Counted from the first letter of the stretch, positions 26,831 through 36,624 are shown. The stretch: DNA of 64,000 nucleotides from Nocardia coubleae NBRC 108252 (GCF_001612805.1 NZ_BDBD01000027.1:1-64000), one strand, 5' to 3'. Made by a program: numbers and translations. Notes: generated from the sequence alone by a model not told the origin.

Positions 26831-27822
26831 CCTGCGCACCCTTGGATCACCTGTGCGAAGCACAGCCAGTTGTCGGGGAGAATCCACGGCAGCGCGACCG
26901 AGCCGTAGTTACCGTTGCCGAGCGCGTTGTTGAAGTAGCGCGCGGTCGGCGCACCGATCTGCAACAGCTTGTCGAGGTTGTCCTTGTTCTTTTGCAGACC
27001 CTGGGCCATGGTGTTGAGCTGGCCGATGGTGCCCGCGAACTGGTTGCCGTTCTCCCCGCCGATCTGTTCGAGCTGACGGGTGAGGGTGGCGATGTTGTCG
27101 AGCAGCTGACGCAGCAGGTTCTGCCGTTCCATCACCCGGCTGGCGATGGCCTCACCCTGGGTGATGACGAGCAGCACGCTGTTGCGGTTGTCGGCGAGCA
27201 GCTGGGTGACGCGGTCCAGATCCTTGAGCAGGCTGTCGACCTCACCCTTGCGCTTGTCGACGACCTTGGCCAGCGCGCCGACGCTGTCGAGCGCCTGCGC
27301 GACCAGCGCGGGCGAATCGCCGAGCTCGCCGTTGATGGTGTTGAGCGAGGCGGCCAGCTTCTTGGTGTCCAGGGCCTCGAACTTCGGCGTACCGACCTGC
27401 ACCACATCGGCGATGTCGTAGGGGACATCGGTGTTGGAGCGCGGGATGGTGTCGTTCTTCAGGCCCGTGCCGTCGCCCGGCTTCAGGTCGACGTAGCGGG
27501 CACCGAGCAGGGTCGCCATCTTGATCGAGGCGTGCGCGTCGGGTCCGAACTTGATGCTCGAATCCACGTCGAGGGTGATGACCACGTGGTCGCCCTCGAT
27601 CTTGGCGCCCGACACCGTGCCGACCTGAACACCGGACACGGCGACCTTGTCGCCGGTGCTGATGCCCGCGGCCTGCACGAACTCGGCTTCGATGCTCTGC
27701 TTACCGATCCCGATGAACTGCAGGATGCTCGAGCCGACCAGCAACAGCACGACAACCAGCGAACCGATGACGCCGAGCCAGAAGTTGCGGTTGCCGAGGA
27801 ATGTTTTCTTGAGCTTGCTCAT
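26827..27822 (-). CDS. mceC: Mce family protein MceC
   Basis: Protein of 331 aa: short basic N-terminus, membrane anchor (FWLGVIGSLVVVLLLVGSSIL), MCE domain with QAAGISTGDKVAVSGVQVGTVSGAKI and LLGARYVDLKPG, then a helical tail domain. The C-terminus has the small Cys-containing ending LCFAQVIQGCAG. The start was chosen at the ATG that overlaps the mceB stop codon; the frame extends 30 codons further without family similarity. Confidence 0.9.
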   Translation of the reverse strand: MSKLKKTFLGNRNFWLGVIGSLVVVLLLVGSSILQFIGIGKQSIEAEFVQAAGISTGDKVAVSGVQVGTVSGAKIEGDHVVITLDVDSSIKFGPDAHASIKMATLLGARYVDLKPGDGTGLKNDTIPRSNTDVPYDIADVVQVGTPKFEALDTKKLAASLNTINGELGDSPALVAQALDSVGALAKVVDKRKGEVDSLLKDLDRVTQLLADNRNSVLLVITQGEAIASRVMERQNLLRQLLDNIATLTRQLEQIGGENGNQFAGTIGQLNTMAQGLQKNKDNLDKLLQIGAPTARYFNNALGNGNYGSVALPWILPDNWLCFAQVIQGCAG

Positions 27823-28844
27823 CGGCACACCTCCGAGTGCGACGTGCCACCGATCTGGCTGAACAGGCCGCGCGGGAAGAGCACCCCGTACAGCGAGACA
27901 TCGAGGCCACACAGGTAGGCGTTGGCGTGCGTGCCTTCAGACGTCATGCGGCCCAGGTCGGCGAGCATCGACGGCATGTCGATGGCCACCTGGTCGAGCT
28001 TGGCGCCGTTGGCGAGCAACAGGTTCAGCGCCGCGGTGGTGGAGTTCTGTGTAGCGGCCAGCTGCGGCTGGATCTTGCTCATCATCGCCACCAGCGAGGT
28101 AGTGGCGTCGGCCAGCGTCGCCGTCGAGTTCTGCAGCGACTGGCCCTGGTCGTAGAGCCCGCCGATCAGCGCACGGGTCTGGGTCACCAGGGTCTCCAGT
28201 TCGTCACCGCGCTTGGCCAGACCGGCCATCACCGCCGACAGGTTGGTGATGACATCGCTCAGGATGGCGTCGCGGCGCTGGAAGTCGGTGGCCATCTGCG
28301 CCGCCTGGATGATGAAGGAGGACAACGAGACTCCGTCACCCTGCAACGCCTGAATCAGCGTCTCCGACATCGCGTTCACCTGGGCCGGCTCCAGCGCCTG
28401 GAACAGCGGCTGGAAACCGTTGAGCAGCGCGGAGATATCGAACGAGGGCTCGGTGCGCTCGAGCGGGATCACCGAACCGCTGGCCAGCACCTGCGGGCTC
28501 GGCGACTTGCCCGGGGTGAGCGCCACATAGCGCTGGCCGATCAGGTTCTGGTAGCGGACAAGGGCTTTGGTGTCGTCGAAGACGTCCTGGTCGCTCTGCA
28601 CGATGAACGACACCTTGGCGTCGTTCTTGCCGTCGAGCTCGATCTTCTCGACCTTCCCCACCCGCACACCGGCCATCCGGACGTCGTCGCCGGGACGCAG
28701 CCCGAGGACGTCGGTGAAGATGGCGGTGTACTTGCGGGTGTCACCGTCTACCGAACGGGCGAGCGTATTCCACACGACCACGATGACGAGCATCGAGACG
28801 ATCGCGAAGATGCCGAATCCGATCAGTGGCTTGCGGATACTCAT
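27819..28844 (-). CDS. mceB: Mce family protein MceB
   Basis: Protein of 341 aa: N-terminal anchor (IGFGIFAIVSMLVIVVVWNTL), MCE domain (YTAIFTDVLGLRPGDDVRMAGVRVGKVEKI, then QNLIGQRYVALTPG), long helical region, and a C-terminal Cys pair. It starts at the ATGA that ends mceA and ends in the ATGA that starts mceC. Confidence 0.9.
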   Translation of the reverse strand: MSIRKPLIGFGIFAIVSMLVIVVVWNTLARSVDGDTRKYTAIFTDVLGLRPGDDVRMAGVRVGKVEKIELDGKNDAKVSFIVQSDQDVFDDTKALVRYQNLIGQRYVALTPGKSPSPQVLASGSVIPLERTEPSFDISALLNGFQPLFQALEPAQVNAMSETLIQALQGDGVSLSSFIIQAAQMATDFQRRDAILSDVITNLSAVMAGLAKRGDELETLVTQTRALIGGLYDQGQSLQNSTATLADATTSLVAMMSKIQPQLAATQNSTTAALNLLLANGAKLDQVAIDMPSMLADLGRMTSEGTHANAYLCGLDVSLYGVLFPRGLFSQIGGTSHSEVCR

Positions 28845-30334
28845 GCGCCACCCTCGTTGTCGTACACGGTCAGAGTTCCGCCCTTCATGATCGGACCGAG
28901 CAGCAGCAGCTCGGAGACCGTCGGTTTGCGGCCGAGGAGTTCGACGATGGCGTCGTTGCCCTGGTAGGAGATGGGCGTACCCGACGGCACCGCGGGTGCC
29001 TGCTCGGGCGCGGGCGCAGGCGCGGGTGCGGCGGCGGGCGCCGCACCGGGCAGGCCCGGGATCTGGAACGACGGGACGAGCCCCTCGAGCGGAGTACCGG
29101 CGAACGGCGTGATCTCGGTTCCGGCCGCCGCCTGCAGCGGTGCGGCCGGGATGGTGAGGCCCGGAATCTGCGGCAGCCCGGGGAAGTTCACCAGCGGCGG
29201 CAGACCCGCGGCGGAGTCGAGCGCCCGGGGACGCAGCTTCTCCGGGAGCGGCGGCAGGCTCACCTCGGCGGGCGCGGTGAAGCAGCTCGGACCGAGCAGA
29301 TCGCCGTAGCGCGGGCAGTCCGCGACGGTGTTGGGCTGGTACGGGGTGAACGTGAGACCCGCGTTCCAGACCATCTGCTTACCGCTGGGACCACCGTGGA
29401 AGGTGGTGTTCAGCGCGGCGAGTCCGGGTCCGAACACCTGGAAGGTCTTGGTGATCGAGCTCGGTTCGTGGGCGACGGCACCGAGGGTGGCGTTCAGGCC
29501 GACGGTGACTTCTTTACCCACATCGGGGTTGGCGGCGAACAGGTCGTTGACCCGGTCGGTGGTCGCGCTCGATCCCATCAGCAGGGCGACGAGCTGGTCG
29601 CGCTTGCTCGCGATGGTGTTGGCGGTCTGCACCGAGCTGCCGAGCACGTCGAGCAGTTCCGGCGCCGACTGGTTCAGCGCGTTGGCCGAGGCCGAGAAGT
29701 CGTCGAGCATGCCTGCCAGGTTCGGGCCCGCGTCGGAGACGGTGGTGATCCACTCGTCCAGGCGCTGGATGGTCGAACCGGGCACGCGGCCGCTGCCGTC
29801 GAGGGCCTGGGTGAGGGTGCCGAGCACGCGGCCCAGCTGCACCGGGTCGACCTCGTTGAGGATATCGCGCACCGTGGTGAGCGTGTCCTGCAGCGCGATG
29901 GTGCCCTCGCTGCGGTCCTCCTGGATGACCGAACCCTCTTCGAGGTAGTCGTTGGAGGCACCGTTGAAGACCAGTTCCACCGAGGTGACCGCGAACAGGT
30001 TGCTCGGCACGATGCGGGCGGTGACATTGCTCGGGACGCCCTTGGCGAACTCGGGCTTGAGCTCGATGTTCACCTTCTGCACGGCGCCCTGGTCGACGAT
30101 GTCGACGTCCTTCACGGTGCCGACGAGCACACCGCGGAACTTCACGTCGGCGTTGGACGGGAGCCCGTCACCGGTGGTCGACAGGTTCGCGGCCACGTTC
30201 ACCTTGGGTACGAAGTAGCCCTGGTACCTGGCCATGAGGAAAGCGAGAATCACAGCGAAGACGACCAGGCCGCACAGGCCCGCGACGTACAGCTGTTTCA
30301 TGGTGGGACCGCGCCCACTGGGATCGATGATCAT
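28841..30334 (-). CDS. mceA: Mce family protein MceA
   Basis: Protein of 497 aa, the largest Mce subunit. Residues about 13-35 form the anchor (LYVAGLCGLVVFAVILAFLMA). The MCE domain follows (VNVAANLSTTGDGLPSNADVKFRGVLVGTVKDV), then the helical domain, then an Ala/Pro-rich C-terminal tail (about 425-465) and a conserved end. It begins 6 bp after yrbEB. A second ATG at residue 12 is an alternative start. The type of mce operon (sterol, mycolate or other lipid) cannot be decided from the sequence alone. Confidence 0.9.
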   Translation of the reverse strand: MIIDPSGRGPTMKQLYVAGLCGLVVFAVILAFLMARYQGYFVPKVNVAANLSTTGDGLPSNADVKFRGVLVGTVKDVDIVDQGAVQKVNIELKPEFAKGVPSNVTARIVPSNLFAVTSVELVFNGASNDYLEEGSVIQEDRSEGTIALQDTLTTVRDILNEVDPVQLGRVLGTLTQALDGSGRVPGSTIQRLDEWITTVSDAGPNLAGMLDDFSASANALNQSAPELLDVLGSSVQTANTIASKRDQLVALLMGSSATTDRVNDLFAANPDVGKEVTVGLNATLGAVAHEPSSITKTFQVFGPGLAALNTTFHGGPSGKQMVWNAGLTFTPYQPNTVADCPRYGDLLGPSCFTAPAEVSLPPLPEKLRPRALDSAAGLPPLVNFPGLPQIPGLTIPAAPLQAAAGTEITPFAGTPLEGLVPSFQIPGLPGAAPAAAPAPAPAPEQAPAVPSGTPISYQGNDAIVELLGRKPTVSELLLLGPIMKGGTLTVYDNEGGA

Positions 30335-30340
30335 CTGGCC

Positions 30341-31204
30341 CTACCCCGAGATCCTGATGCCGGGGTCGACGCCCCAGATCGCCAATGTCATGAACAGGTC
30401 GGCGAACACGACCAGGATGATGCACATCTTGATCGCCCGGCCCGCGGCCACGCCGACGCCCTCGGGACCACCCGAGGCGAAGAAGCCGTAGTAGCACTGG
30501 ATGAACGTGGTGATCATGACGAAGATGACCGCCTTGAGCAGCGAGTACAGCACGTCCGTCGGTACCAGGAATTGGTAGAAGTAGTGCGAGTACGTGCCCG
30601 CCGCGGTGCCACCGATGAGCTGCACGGTGACCGAGCAGGACAGATAGGCCATCACCAGGCCGATGCAGTACAGCGGAACGATCGCGATGACCGCGGCCAT
30701 CATCCGGGTGCTGACCAGGTAGGGCAGCGGGCGGATGGCGATGGAGTCGAGCGCGTCGATCTCCTCGGAGATGCGCATGGCGCCCAATTGCGCGGTGAAC
30801 CGGCAGCCCGCCTGGGCCGCGAACGCCAGCGCCGCGAGCAGCGGGCCGAGTTCACGGGTGGTGGCGAAGGCCGAGATGGCACCGGTGATCGGGCTCAGGC
30901 CGAGCAGGTCGAGCGAGGTGTGGCCCTGGATGGCGACGGTCATGCCGCCGAAGGCGCTGATGATGAGGATGACGCCGATGGTTCCACCACCGACGACGAT
31001 GTTGCCGTTTCCCCACGTGACGTCGGAGAGCAGGCGCCAGATCTCCTTCGGATACTGCTTGAACGCCAGCGGAATGGAGCCGACGGACCGCAGGAAGAAG
31101 AAGACCTGGTGGCCGAGGCGGGCGAGCGCGTCGACGGGCGCTTTGCCCGCCGCCTTGAGCTGGCGTATCGGCCGCAGCAGCGGAGGTACATAAGTCGATG
31201 ACAT
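30341..31204 (-). CDS. yrbEB: YrbEB permease of the Mce lipid importer (MlaE family)
   Basis: Integral membrane protein of 287 aa. The MlaE-family core is obvious: VGGGTIGVILIISAFGGMTVAIQG, RELGPLLAALAFAAQAGCRFTAQLGAMRISEEIDAL, and four to five later helices. It pairs with YrbEA to form the inner-membrane channel, normally powered by the ATPase MceG, which is not in this window. It begins 2 bp after yrbEA. Confidence 0.93.
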   Translation of the reverse strand: MSSTYVPPLLRPIRQLKAAGKAPVDALARLGHQVFFFLRSVGSIPLAFKQYPKEIWRLLSDVTWGNGNIVVGGGTIGVILIISAFGGMTVAIQGHTSLDLLGLSPITGAISAFATTRELGPLLAALAFAAQAGCRFTAQLGAMRISEEIDALDSIAIRPLPYLVSTRMMAAVIAIVPLYCIGLVMAYLSCSVTVQLIGGTAAGTYSHYFYQFLVPTDVLYSLLKAVIFVMITTFIQCYYGFFASGGPEGVGVAAGRAIKMCIILVVFADLFMTLAIWGVDPGIRISG

Positions 31205-31206
31205 GG

Positions 31207-32061
31207 TCAGACCACCTGTGGGGGGAAGACAGCGGCGTAGATCTGCGTGATCGCGACGTTGACGCCGAGCAGCATGACCATGGAACTCACGACCGCCGAG
31301 TTCACCGCGTTGGCGACACCGCCGGGGCCGCCACGGGCGTTGAGGCCCGAGTCGCAGGCGATGATCGCGGCGATGATGCCGAAGATGACCGACTTGAGCA
31401 GCGCCACCGCGAGGTCACGGGTGACCGCGAACGAGGCGAAGGTGCTCATGTAGGAACCGGGCGTGCCCGCCTGGGCGAAGATGTTGAACATGTAGCCGGT
31501 GATGAAGCCGACGAACACGACGAAACCGCAGAGCAGGAAGCTCACCAGCATGGCGGCGCCGAGCCGGGGGGCGACGAGCCTGCGCAGCGGGTCGACACCC
31601 ATCACCTTCATGGCGTCGATCTCTTCGCGGATGGTTCGTGAGCCGAGGTCGGCGCACACCGCGGAGCCGACGGCGCCGGCGATCATGATCGAGGTGACCA
31701 GTGGCGCGCCCTGCTGGATGATGCCGAGGCCGTTGGCGGCGCCGATGAACGAGGTCGCGCCGACCTGACCGGCGACCGCGCCGACCTGGATGGACACGAT
31801 GACCGCGATCGGGATGGCGACCAGCAGCGTCGGAGCGGCGGCGACGCTTGCCATGAACGCGCACTGACGCACGAATTCGTCGAAGGGGAAGCGTTTACGG
31901 AAGATCGCGACGACCAGCTCCGTGATGGCTTCGATACCCATCGTGATCTGTCGACCGAAGGTTTCGAGGGACTTCTTCGGATGGTCTTCCCAAAGGCCCT
32001 TGGTCCAGTCCACAGCTTCACTGACCCGTGAACGTTCGGGCGGACTCTTGGTCGACTGCAC
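31207..32061 (-). CDS. yrbEA: YrbEA permease of the Mce lipid importer (MlaE family)
   Basis: Membrane permease of 284 aa with the MlaE signature (GAVGSAVCADLGSRTIREEIDAMKVMGVDPLRRLVAPR) and five or so hydrophobic helices. It is the first gene of the eight-gene mce operon. The frame runs upstream to 32172, but the GTG at 32061 is preceded by GAGAGGGG at a good distance and gives a normal-length N-terminus (VQSTKSPPERSR...). Confidence 0.92.
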   Translation of the reverse strand: MQSTKSPPERSRVSEAVDWTKGLWEDHPKKSLETFGRQITMGIEAITELVVAIFRKRFPFDEFVRQCAFMASVAAAPTLLVAIPIAVIVSIQVGAVAGQVGATSFIGAANGLGIIQQGAPLVTSIMIAGAVGSAVCADLGSRTIREEIDAMKVMGVDPLRRLVAPRLGAAMLVSFLLCGFVVFVGFITGYMFNIFAQAGTPGSYMSTFASFAVTRDLAVALLKSVIFGIIAAIIACDSGLNARGGPGGVANAVNSAVVSSMVMLLGVNVAITQIYAAVFPPQVV

Positions 32062-32551
32062 TGCTATTACCCCTCTCGACGCCAGGCCATCAACACCCCG
32101 ACGACTTGTTTGCTTGACGCACCTTACTACGGAGTAGTGCAGAACACACCACCGACATGTGAGCGCTGTCATAGATGGATATCACTGTCGGCGGCCCTTA
32201 TGACCACTGCCATGACGGACCATACAGCCCTGAATTGTCCGGCTTCGGAGTTTGCGCCGGATGTCGTTTCCGGGCGCGGACTCCCAGCGTCTGCGGCTGC
32301 CGGAAAGAATATTGCGGAAAACTGTCATACATAACGAATGACGCGTCCGATTTCCCGCACAGATCACGGGTATAACTCGCCAGGCCCGGCTTCATCACGA
32401 TTTCGATAGAGAATCGCTATCACCGCGCGGGGTGTCGCGGCGCCTGGTAAGCAGCAATCCGAGGGCTTCGCTCTGGCGCGCCCGGGATCGAATACCGCGG
32501 CTATAGACAGACCGTATTGATATCGTGCGAACTTCCGACATCTGGAGGGAC
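32062..32551. promoter_or_regulatory. Divergent promoter region: mce operon and secreted protease
   Basis: This region of ~490 bp is visibly less GC-rich than the genes. It must contain the mce promoter (minus strand) and that of the protease gene (plus strand). Candidate operators are the inverted repeats ACTAC-GGA-GTAGT (32126-32138) and GATAG-N7-CTATC (32405-32421). I see no gene in it. No KstR-type box is convincing. Confidence 0.5.
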
Positions 32552-33226
32552 ATGTTCAGCAAACTCGCGCGTGTGGCCACGGCCGCCTTCGCGCTCACCC
32601 TCGGTGCGGCTCTACTCGGCACCGGCGCGGGCACCTCGCAGGCACAACCCGGTCCACCGGTGATCGGCGGCGGATCCGGGATCGTCATCGACAACACCTT
32701 CGAATGCACCCTCACCACGGTCGGCCACGACGGCGCGGGCAGGCTCGTCGGCCTCACCGCCGGGCACTGCGGTGACGCGGGCGCACCGGTGGCCGCCGAG
32801 GTCGATCGCGGATACGGCGAGATCGGCAGGTTCGTCTACAGCAATACCGAACTCGACTACGCCGTCATCGAATTCACCCCCGGCCGGATCACCCCGGTGA
32901 ACCGGATCGGCAATGTCACCATCACCGGTGTCGGCGGGCCCGCCCAGTTCCCCACCATCGTGTGCAAGGAGGGCCGGACCACCGGCAACACCTGCGGCAT
33001 CACCTGGGGCGACGTGTTCGCGACCAATGTGGAGACGTGGTCGCAGATGTGCGTCGTGGAAGGCGATTCCGGTGCGCCGGTGGTGGTCGGGTCGACGCTG
33101 GTCGGGATGGTGAACGCCTATCTCGCGGTGGCCTGCTTCGGCCCCGAGGTCGGCACGAACATGTCCGCGATCATGCACGACATGAACGCGCGCGGCGGTC
33201 ACGGATCCGGGTTCCACCCGATCTGA
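32552..33226 (+). CDS. Secreted S1 (trypsin-like) serine protease
   Basis: Protein of 224 aa. A Sec signal peptide (residues 1-30, with AAFALTLGAALLGTGAG, cleavage likely after SQA-Q) is followed directly by a chymotrypsin-fold domain. The triad is visible: His in LTAGHCGD, Asp in ELDYAVIEF, and Ser in EGDSGAPV. Paired Cys around His (C...GHC) and near Ser support disulfides. There is no long pro-domain, unlike alpha-lytic protease; the size resembles Rv1815-type proteins. GGAGGG precedes ATG 32552, which is preferred over the longer frame start. Confidence 0.88.
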   Translation: MFSKLARVATAAFALTLGAALLGTGAGTSQAQPGPPVIGGGSGIVIDNTFECTLTTVGHDGAGRLVGLTAGHCGDAGAPVAAEVDRGYGEIGRFVYSNTELDYAVIEFTPGRITPVNRIGNVTITGVGGPAQFPTIVCKEGRTTGNTCGITWGDVFATNVETWSQMCVVEGDSGAPVVVGSTLVGMVNAYLAVACFGPEVGTNMSAIMHDMNARGGHGSGFHPI

Positions 33227-33244
33227 TCGGCGAGTGAACAGACA

Positions 33245-33275
33245 ACGGGCCGCGCGGTCACACCGTGCGGCCCGT
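33245..33275. terminator. Bidirectional terminator hairpin
   Basis: The stem ACGGGCCGC (33245-33253) pairs with GCGGCCCGT (33267-33275), with extra inner pairing. It lies between the convergent protease and LppU-like genes. Confidence 0.8.
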
Positions 33276-33289
33276 CTCGTCGTCGGTGG

Positions 33290-33916
33290 CTACAGCGTCT
33301 GCGCGCAGACGACGAAGCGGCGGGTGTCGTAGACATAGCCCACGTCGGCGTCGTCGGGGCAGTCGTTGGCGCTGGTCGCGTCGCTCTTGATGGTGACGAC
33401 CCGGACCGGCTCGTTGCCCGAGGCGTTGCAGTCGATCCGGCGCGCGACGAGTTGTTCGGCGGCCACATCCATGCAGCCACCCACCACCCAGTCGATGTCG
33501 AGGCACAGGGCGCCGGTCTCGACGCCGTCGAGGGTTTCGAAGTAGTTCTGGTCGCTGTCGGCGATACAGCCGTCGCGGTTGGGCGCCTTGCCGATCACCT
33601 TGTAGTTGGCCGAGCGGCTGCCGCACGAGGCCTTCTCGATGGTGGCGTCCTCGGCGGTGCCGCCGAGATTCACACAGTCACCGACACTGGCCTGGAAGTC
33701 GGTGGTTCCACCCTTCTTGGTGGTGGGTGCCGGTTTGCTCGTCGTCGACTTGCCCGGTTTCTTGGTGGTCGGTGCGGCGCTGCTGGTGGCGGGGACCACG
33801 TCGATCGCCGGCTGCGCGTAGCCGTCGATGGTGCCGCCGCACGCGCTCGAACCGAACGCGACCGCCGTGATGGCGAGCGCGCCGGCCAACCGGCGGATGG
33901 ACAGATCTGCAAACAC
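33290..33916 (-). CDS. LppU-like lipoprotein
   Basis: Protein of 208 aa. The signal segment ends in a lipobox-like SSAC near residue 26. A Lys/Thr/Pro-rich linker (residues about 40-70) precedes a Cys-rich globular domain (VGDCVNLGG, EKASCGSRSANYKVIG, GCIADSDQNY, ALCLDIDWVVGGCM) with spacing like mycobacterial LppU. It would sit on the outer face of the membrane. The function is unknown. The start is a GTG, with AGTAGG directly upstream. Confidence 0.75.
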   Translation of the reverse strand: MFADLSIRRLAGALAITAVAFGSSACGGTIDGYAQPAIDVVPATSSAAPTTKKPGKSTTSKPAPTTKKGGTTDFQASVGDCVNLGGTAEDATIEKASCGSRSANYKVIGKAPNRDGCIADSDQNYFETLDGVETGALCLDIDWVVGGCMDVAAEQLVARRIDCNASGNEPVRVVTIKSDATSANDCPDDADVGYVYDTRRFVVCAQTL

Positions 33917-33999
33917 CTACTGTGAATACACCACCGAAGCCACCGGCGTCGACCCGATCCGGTCGGCGGATCGCTACGCAGCATCAGGAGGTTGGGCCG

Positions 34000-35262
34000 A
34001 TGGTGTCAGCAACGGCGGGCGAGCCGGGCGCGGGTACGCCGACCGCGCCACGGCAGATGCGCATCGATCCGAGGTTCATCCGGCTGGCCGACCACTTCTT
34101 CGGGATGTTCCAGCAGCCGAGCCGCGGGGGCGGTGCGCTGGCGGTCTACCTCGACGGGCGCCCGGTCGTCGATGTCTGGGCCGGGTGGGCGGCCAAGGAT
34201 CAGCGGTGGAACGGCGGGCATGTGGCGCTCACCTTCTCCACCGGCAAGGGTGTGGCCGCCACCGTGCTGCACCGGGTCGCGGAGCGGGGGCTGATCGACT
34301 ACGAGGCGCCGGTCGCCGAGTACTGGCCCGAGTTCGCCGCGCACGGCAAGCACGACATCACCGTGCGCGATGTGCTGTCGCACCGGGCCGGGTTGCATCG
34401 GGTACGCGGGCTGGTTCCGGGCCGCGAGGGGATTCTCGACTACGGCGCGGTGGTGACCGCCCTGGCCGAGAGCCCGGCCGACCCGCGCCGCATCCGCACC
34501 TCCGGGTACCACGCGATCACCTTCGGCTGGCTCGTCTCGGAGATCCTGCAGCGCGCGACCGGCGAATCCTTCACCGAGCTGTTGCGCCGGGAAGTGGCCC
34601 AGCCCTTGGGAACCGACGAGTTCTGGTTCCAGGTGCCCGTCGCGCAGCGCCGCCGGATCGCGAAGATCTTCCCGCATCTCGCACCGCCGGGTATTCGCTG
34701 GAACACCGCGTCGTCGGTGTTGTCGTGGGTGCGGCCCGTGCGTGGGCTCGCGGAGGCCGGGATGCCGGAGAGTTTCGACGAACTGGTGCGCGATCCGCGC
34801 GTGCACGACGCGGTGATGCCCGGCTGGAACGGGGTGTTCTCGGCGCGGGCGCTGGCACGGATGTACGGCGCGTTGGCCAACGGAGGCGTCGTCTATACGG
34901 GTGACGCGGAAAACGCTACGGGCGAACGTGATTCACCGGTGCAGTTCCTGCGGCCGGAGACGATCGAGCAGATCAACCGCACACAGCAGACCGAAAGCCG
35001 TGACTATGTACTCGGATTGCCGTTGCGGTTCACCCTCGGCTACCACCGGCCCGTGTTGATGACCAAGCAGCAACCGCGACATGCCTTCGGGCACTACGGA
35101 GTCGGCGGCTCGGGCGCCTACGCCGACCCCGATCTGGGAATGTCGATCGCGTTCGTCACCAACCGGCTCGGCAATGCGGTGACCGCGCTCGGGGACGCGC
35201 GGCTGGCCAAGCTCGCGGCCATCGCCCAGGGCACCGTGCGGCGCACCCGCGCCGAGCGGTAG
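34000..35262 (+). CDS. Serine hydrolase of the beta-lactamase / EstB esterase family
   Basis: Protein of 420 aa with the class C beta-lactamase fold. The SxxK nucleophile motif is STGK (in TFSTGKGVAATVLH), the Tyr motif is likely in SGYHAITFGWL, and the third motif is GHYGVGGSG near the C-terminus. There is no signal peptide, so it acts in the cytoplasm and is more probably an esterase or lipase (LipL/EstB type) than a beta-lactamase. The strong site AGGAGG precedes ATG 34000. It is followed by a P450 gene after 36 bp. Confidence 0.85.
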   Translation: MVSATAGEPGAGTPTAPRQMRIDPRFIRLADHFFGMFQQPSRGGGALAVYLDGRPVVDVWAGWAAKDQRWNGGHVALTFSTGKGVAATVLHRVAERGLIDYEAPVAEYWPEFAAHGKHDITVRDVLSHRAGLHRVRGLVPGREGILDYGAVVTALAESPADPRRIRTSGYHAITFGWLVSEILQRATGESFTELLRREVAQPLGTDEFWFQVPVAQRRRIAKIFPHLAPPGIRWNTASSVLSWVRPVRGLAEAGMPESFDELVRDPRVHDAVMPGWNGVFSARALARMYGALANGGVVYTGDAENATGERDSPVQFLRPETIEQINRTQQTESRDYVLGLPLRFTLGYHRPVLMTKQQPRHAFGHYGVGGSGAYADPDLGMSIAFVTNRLGNAVTALGDARLAKLAAIAQGTVRRTRAER

Positions 35263-35298
35263 TCGAACCAGGCGCGGGCGCACGCCGTAGTACCTGGC

Positions 35299-36624
35299 AT
35301 GAGAGGTCAGTGCCCGCCACGCCCCGCCCTGCTGCACGGCCTGGTCGCGGGCCTCGATTTCGAGGGTTACCTGCGTCGACGTGCCGCGAGCGGTGACCCG
35401 TTCGCGGTCGGGTTTCCTGGGTTTCCGCCGGTGTTGTTCACCGGGACCGCCGAGGGTGCGCGTGAACTGTTCCGGGCGCCGGTCGAGCTCGTCGACCCGC
35501 CGCGGCCGAATCCGATCGAGCCGATGGTCGGCACGGCGTCGCTGATCCTCACCTCGGGGCCGCGTCATCGCACGGATCGGGCGATGCTCGCGCCCGCATT
35601 CCACCGCGCGAAGGTGCGGGCGCTGGGCGAGGTGATCCGGGAATCGACGCTGCGCGAACTCGAATCCGACAGTGGTACAGGCGCTCCCTGGCCGGTCGGC
35701 AGCCGGGTCGACGTGCTGACGAAGGCACGATCCATCACCCTGCGCACCATCCTCGCGGCGGTGTTCGGCGCGGGTGCCGACAGTGAATACGGCGACGCGG
35801 TCGACGACTTCCTCTCGACGTTCACCACGCCCCTGCTCGTAGCGCCCGTTTTGCGCCGTGCCACCGGCGGTTTCGGGCCGTGGGACCGCTTCGTCGCGGC
35901 CAGGGACCTTCTCGATCGGCGGCTGCTCGCGGGCATCGCGCGCCGTCGCGCCGAGGGCCCGGCCGCGGGCGATCTGCTCGATCTGCTGCTCGCCACCCGT
36001 TACGAGGACGGCTCCGCGCTGACCGATGCCGAACTGTGCGAACAGTTGCGCACCCTGCTCGTCGCCGGGCACGAGACCACCGCGACCTCACTCACCTGGG
36101 CGTTGTATCACCTGCACCGTGAACCCGGTCTGCTTGCCAGGCTCACCGACGAGCTGGCCCAGGCGGGGGACGACCCTGCCGAACAGGCCACCGCGCCGCT
36201 GCTCAACGCTGTCTGCCAGGAGACGCTTCGCCTGCACCCTGCCGTACCCATCGTGCTGCGGCAGCTGCGCGAACCGTGGCGGTGGCGTGGGGTCGACGTG
36301 GCCGCCGGGCAGACGATCGGGTTGGCCGTCGGTGTGCTGCACAGCCAACCCTCGACCTGGCCCGCACCCCGGCTGTTCCACCCCGACCGGTTCCTCGGCC
36401 GCAAATACACACCGTTCCAGTACGCGCCCTTCGGCGGCGGTCATCGCCGGTGTATCGGCGCCACGCTGGCCGAATACGAGTTGCGCGTCGTGCTCGCCAC
36501 CCTGCTCACGAGCGCCCGGCTGCGCCTGGACCCCGCGCTGGCCCTCGGCCGTCGGCCGCGCACGGTGCCGCACAATCTCGCGACCGCGCCGAACCGGGCG
36601 ATCCACTTCACACGCACGGCGTGA
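35299..36624 (+). CDS. Cytochrome P450
   Basis: P450 of 441 aa. The I-helix oxygen motif is AGHETT, the K-helix ExxR is ETLRLHP, and the heme-binding loop is FGGGHRRCIG with the ligand Cys. The N-terminus is soluble, with no anchor. It resembles the CYP110/CYP138 type, which is common in mycobacteria and nocardiae, but its substrate is unknown. No ferredoxin or reductase gene is next to it. Its proximity to the upstream esterase gene (36 bp) suggests a shared transcript, though TAGTAC 5 nt before the ATG could mark its own start. Confidence 0.92.
   Translation: MRGQCPPRPALLHGLVAGLDFEGYLRRRAASGDPFAVGFPGFPPVLFTGTAEGARELFRAPVELVDPPRPNPIEPMVGTASLILTSGPRHRTDRAMLAPAFHRAKVRALGEVIRESTLRELESDSGTGAPWPVGSRVDVLTKARSITLRTILAAVFGAGADSEYGDAVDDFLSTFTTPLLVAPVLRRATGGFGPWDRFVAARDLLDRRLLAGIARRRAEGPAAGDLLDLLLATRYEDGSALTDAELCEQLRTLLVAGHETTATSLTWALYHLHREPGLLARLTDELAQAGDDPAEQATAPLLNAVCQETLRLHPAVPIVLRQLREPWRWRGVDVAAGQTIGLAVGVLHSQPSTWPAPRLFHPDRFLGRKYTPFQYAPFGGGHRRCIGATLAEYELRVVLATLLTSARLRLDPALALGRRPRTVPHNLATAPNRAIHFTRTA

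Noticed and set aside
28826-31201. 791-codon open frame on the plus strand
   Set aside because: Antisense to mceA and yrbEB. The sequence is low complexity and the opposite strand carries conserved families.
32062-32551. KstR cholesterol-regulator box in the mce promoter
   Set aside because: No convincing AACnnGTT-type palindrome is present; CAAACAAGTC on the minus strand is too far from the consensus.
34000-35262. Beta-lactam resistance enzyme
   Set aside because: The fold is right, but there is no signal peptide and the motifs fit EstB/LipL-like esterases, so resistance is not claimed.
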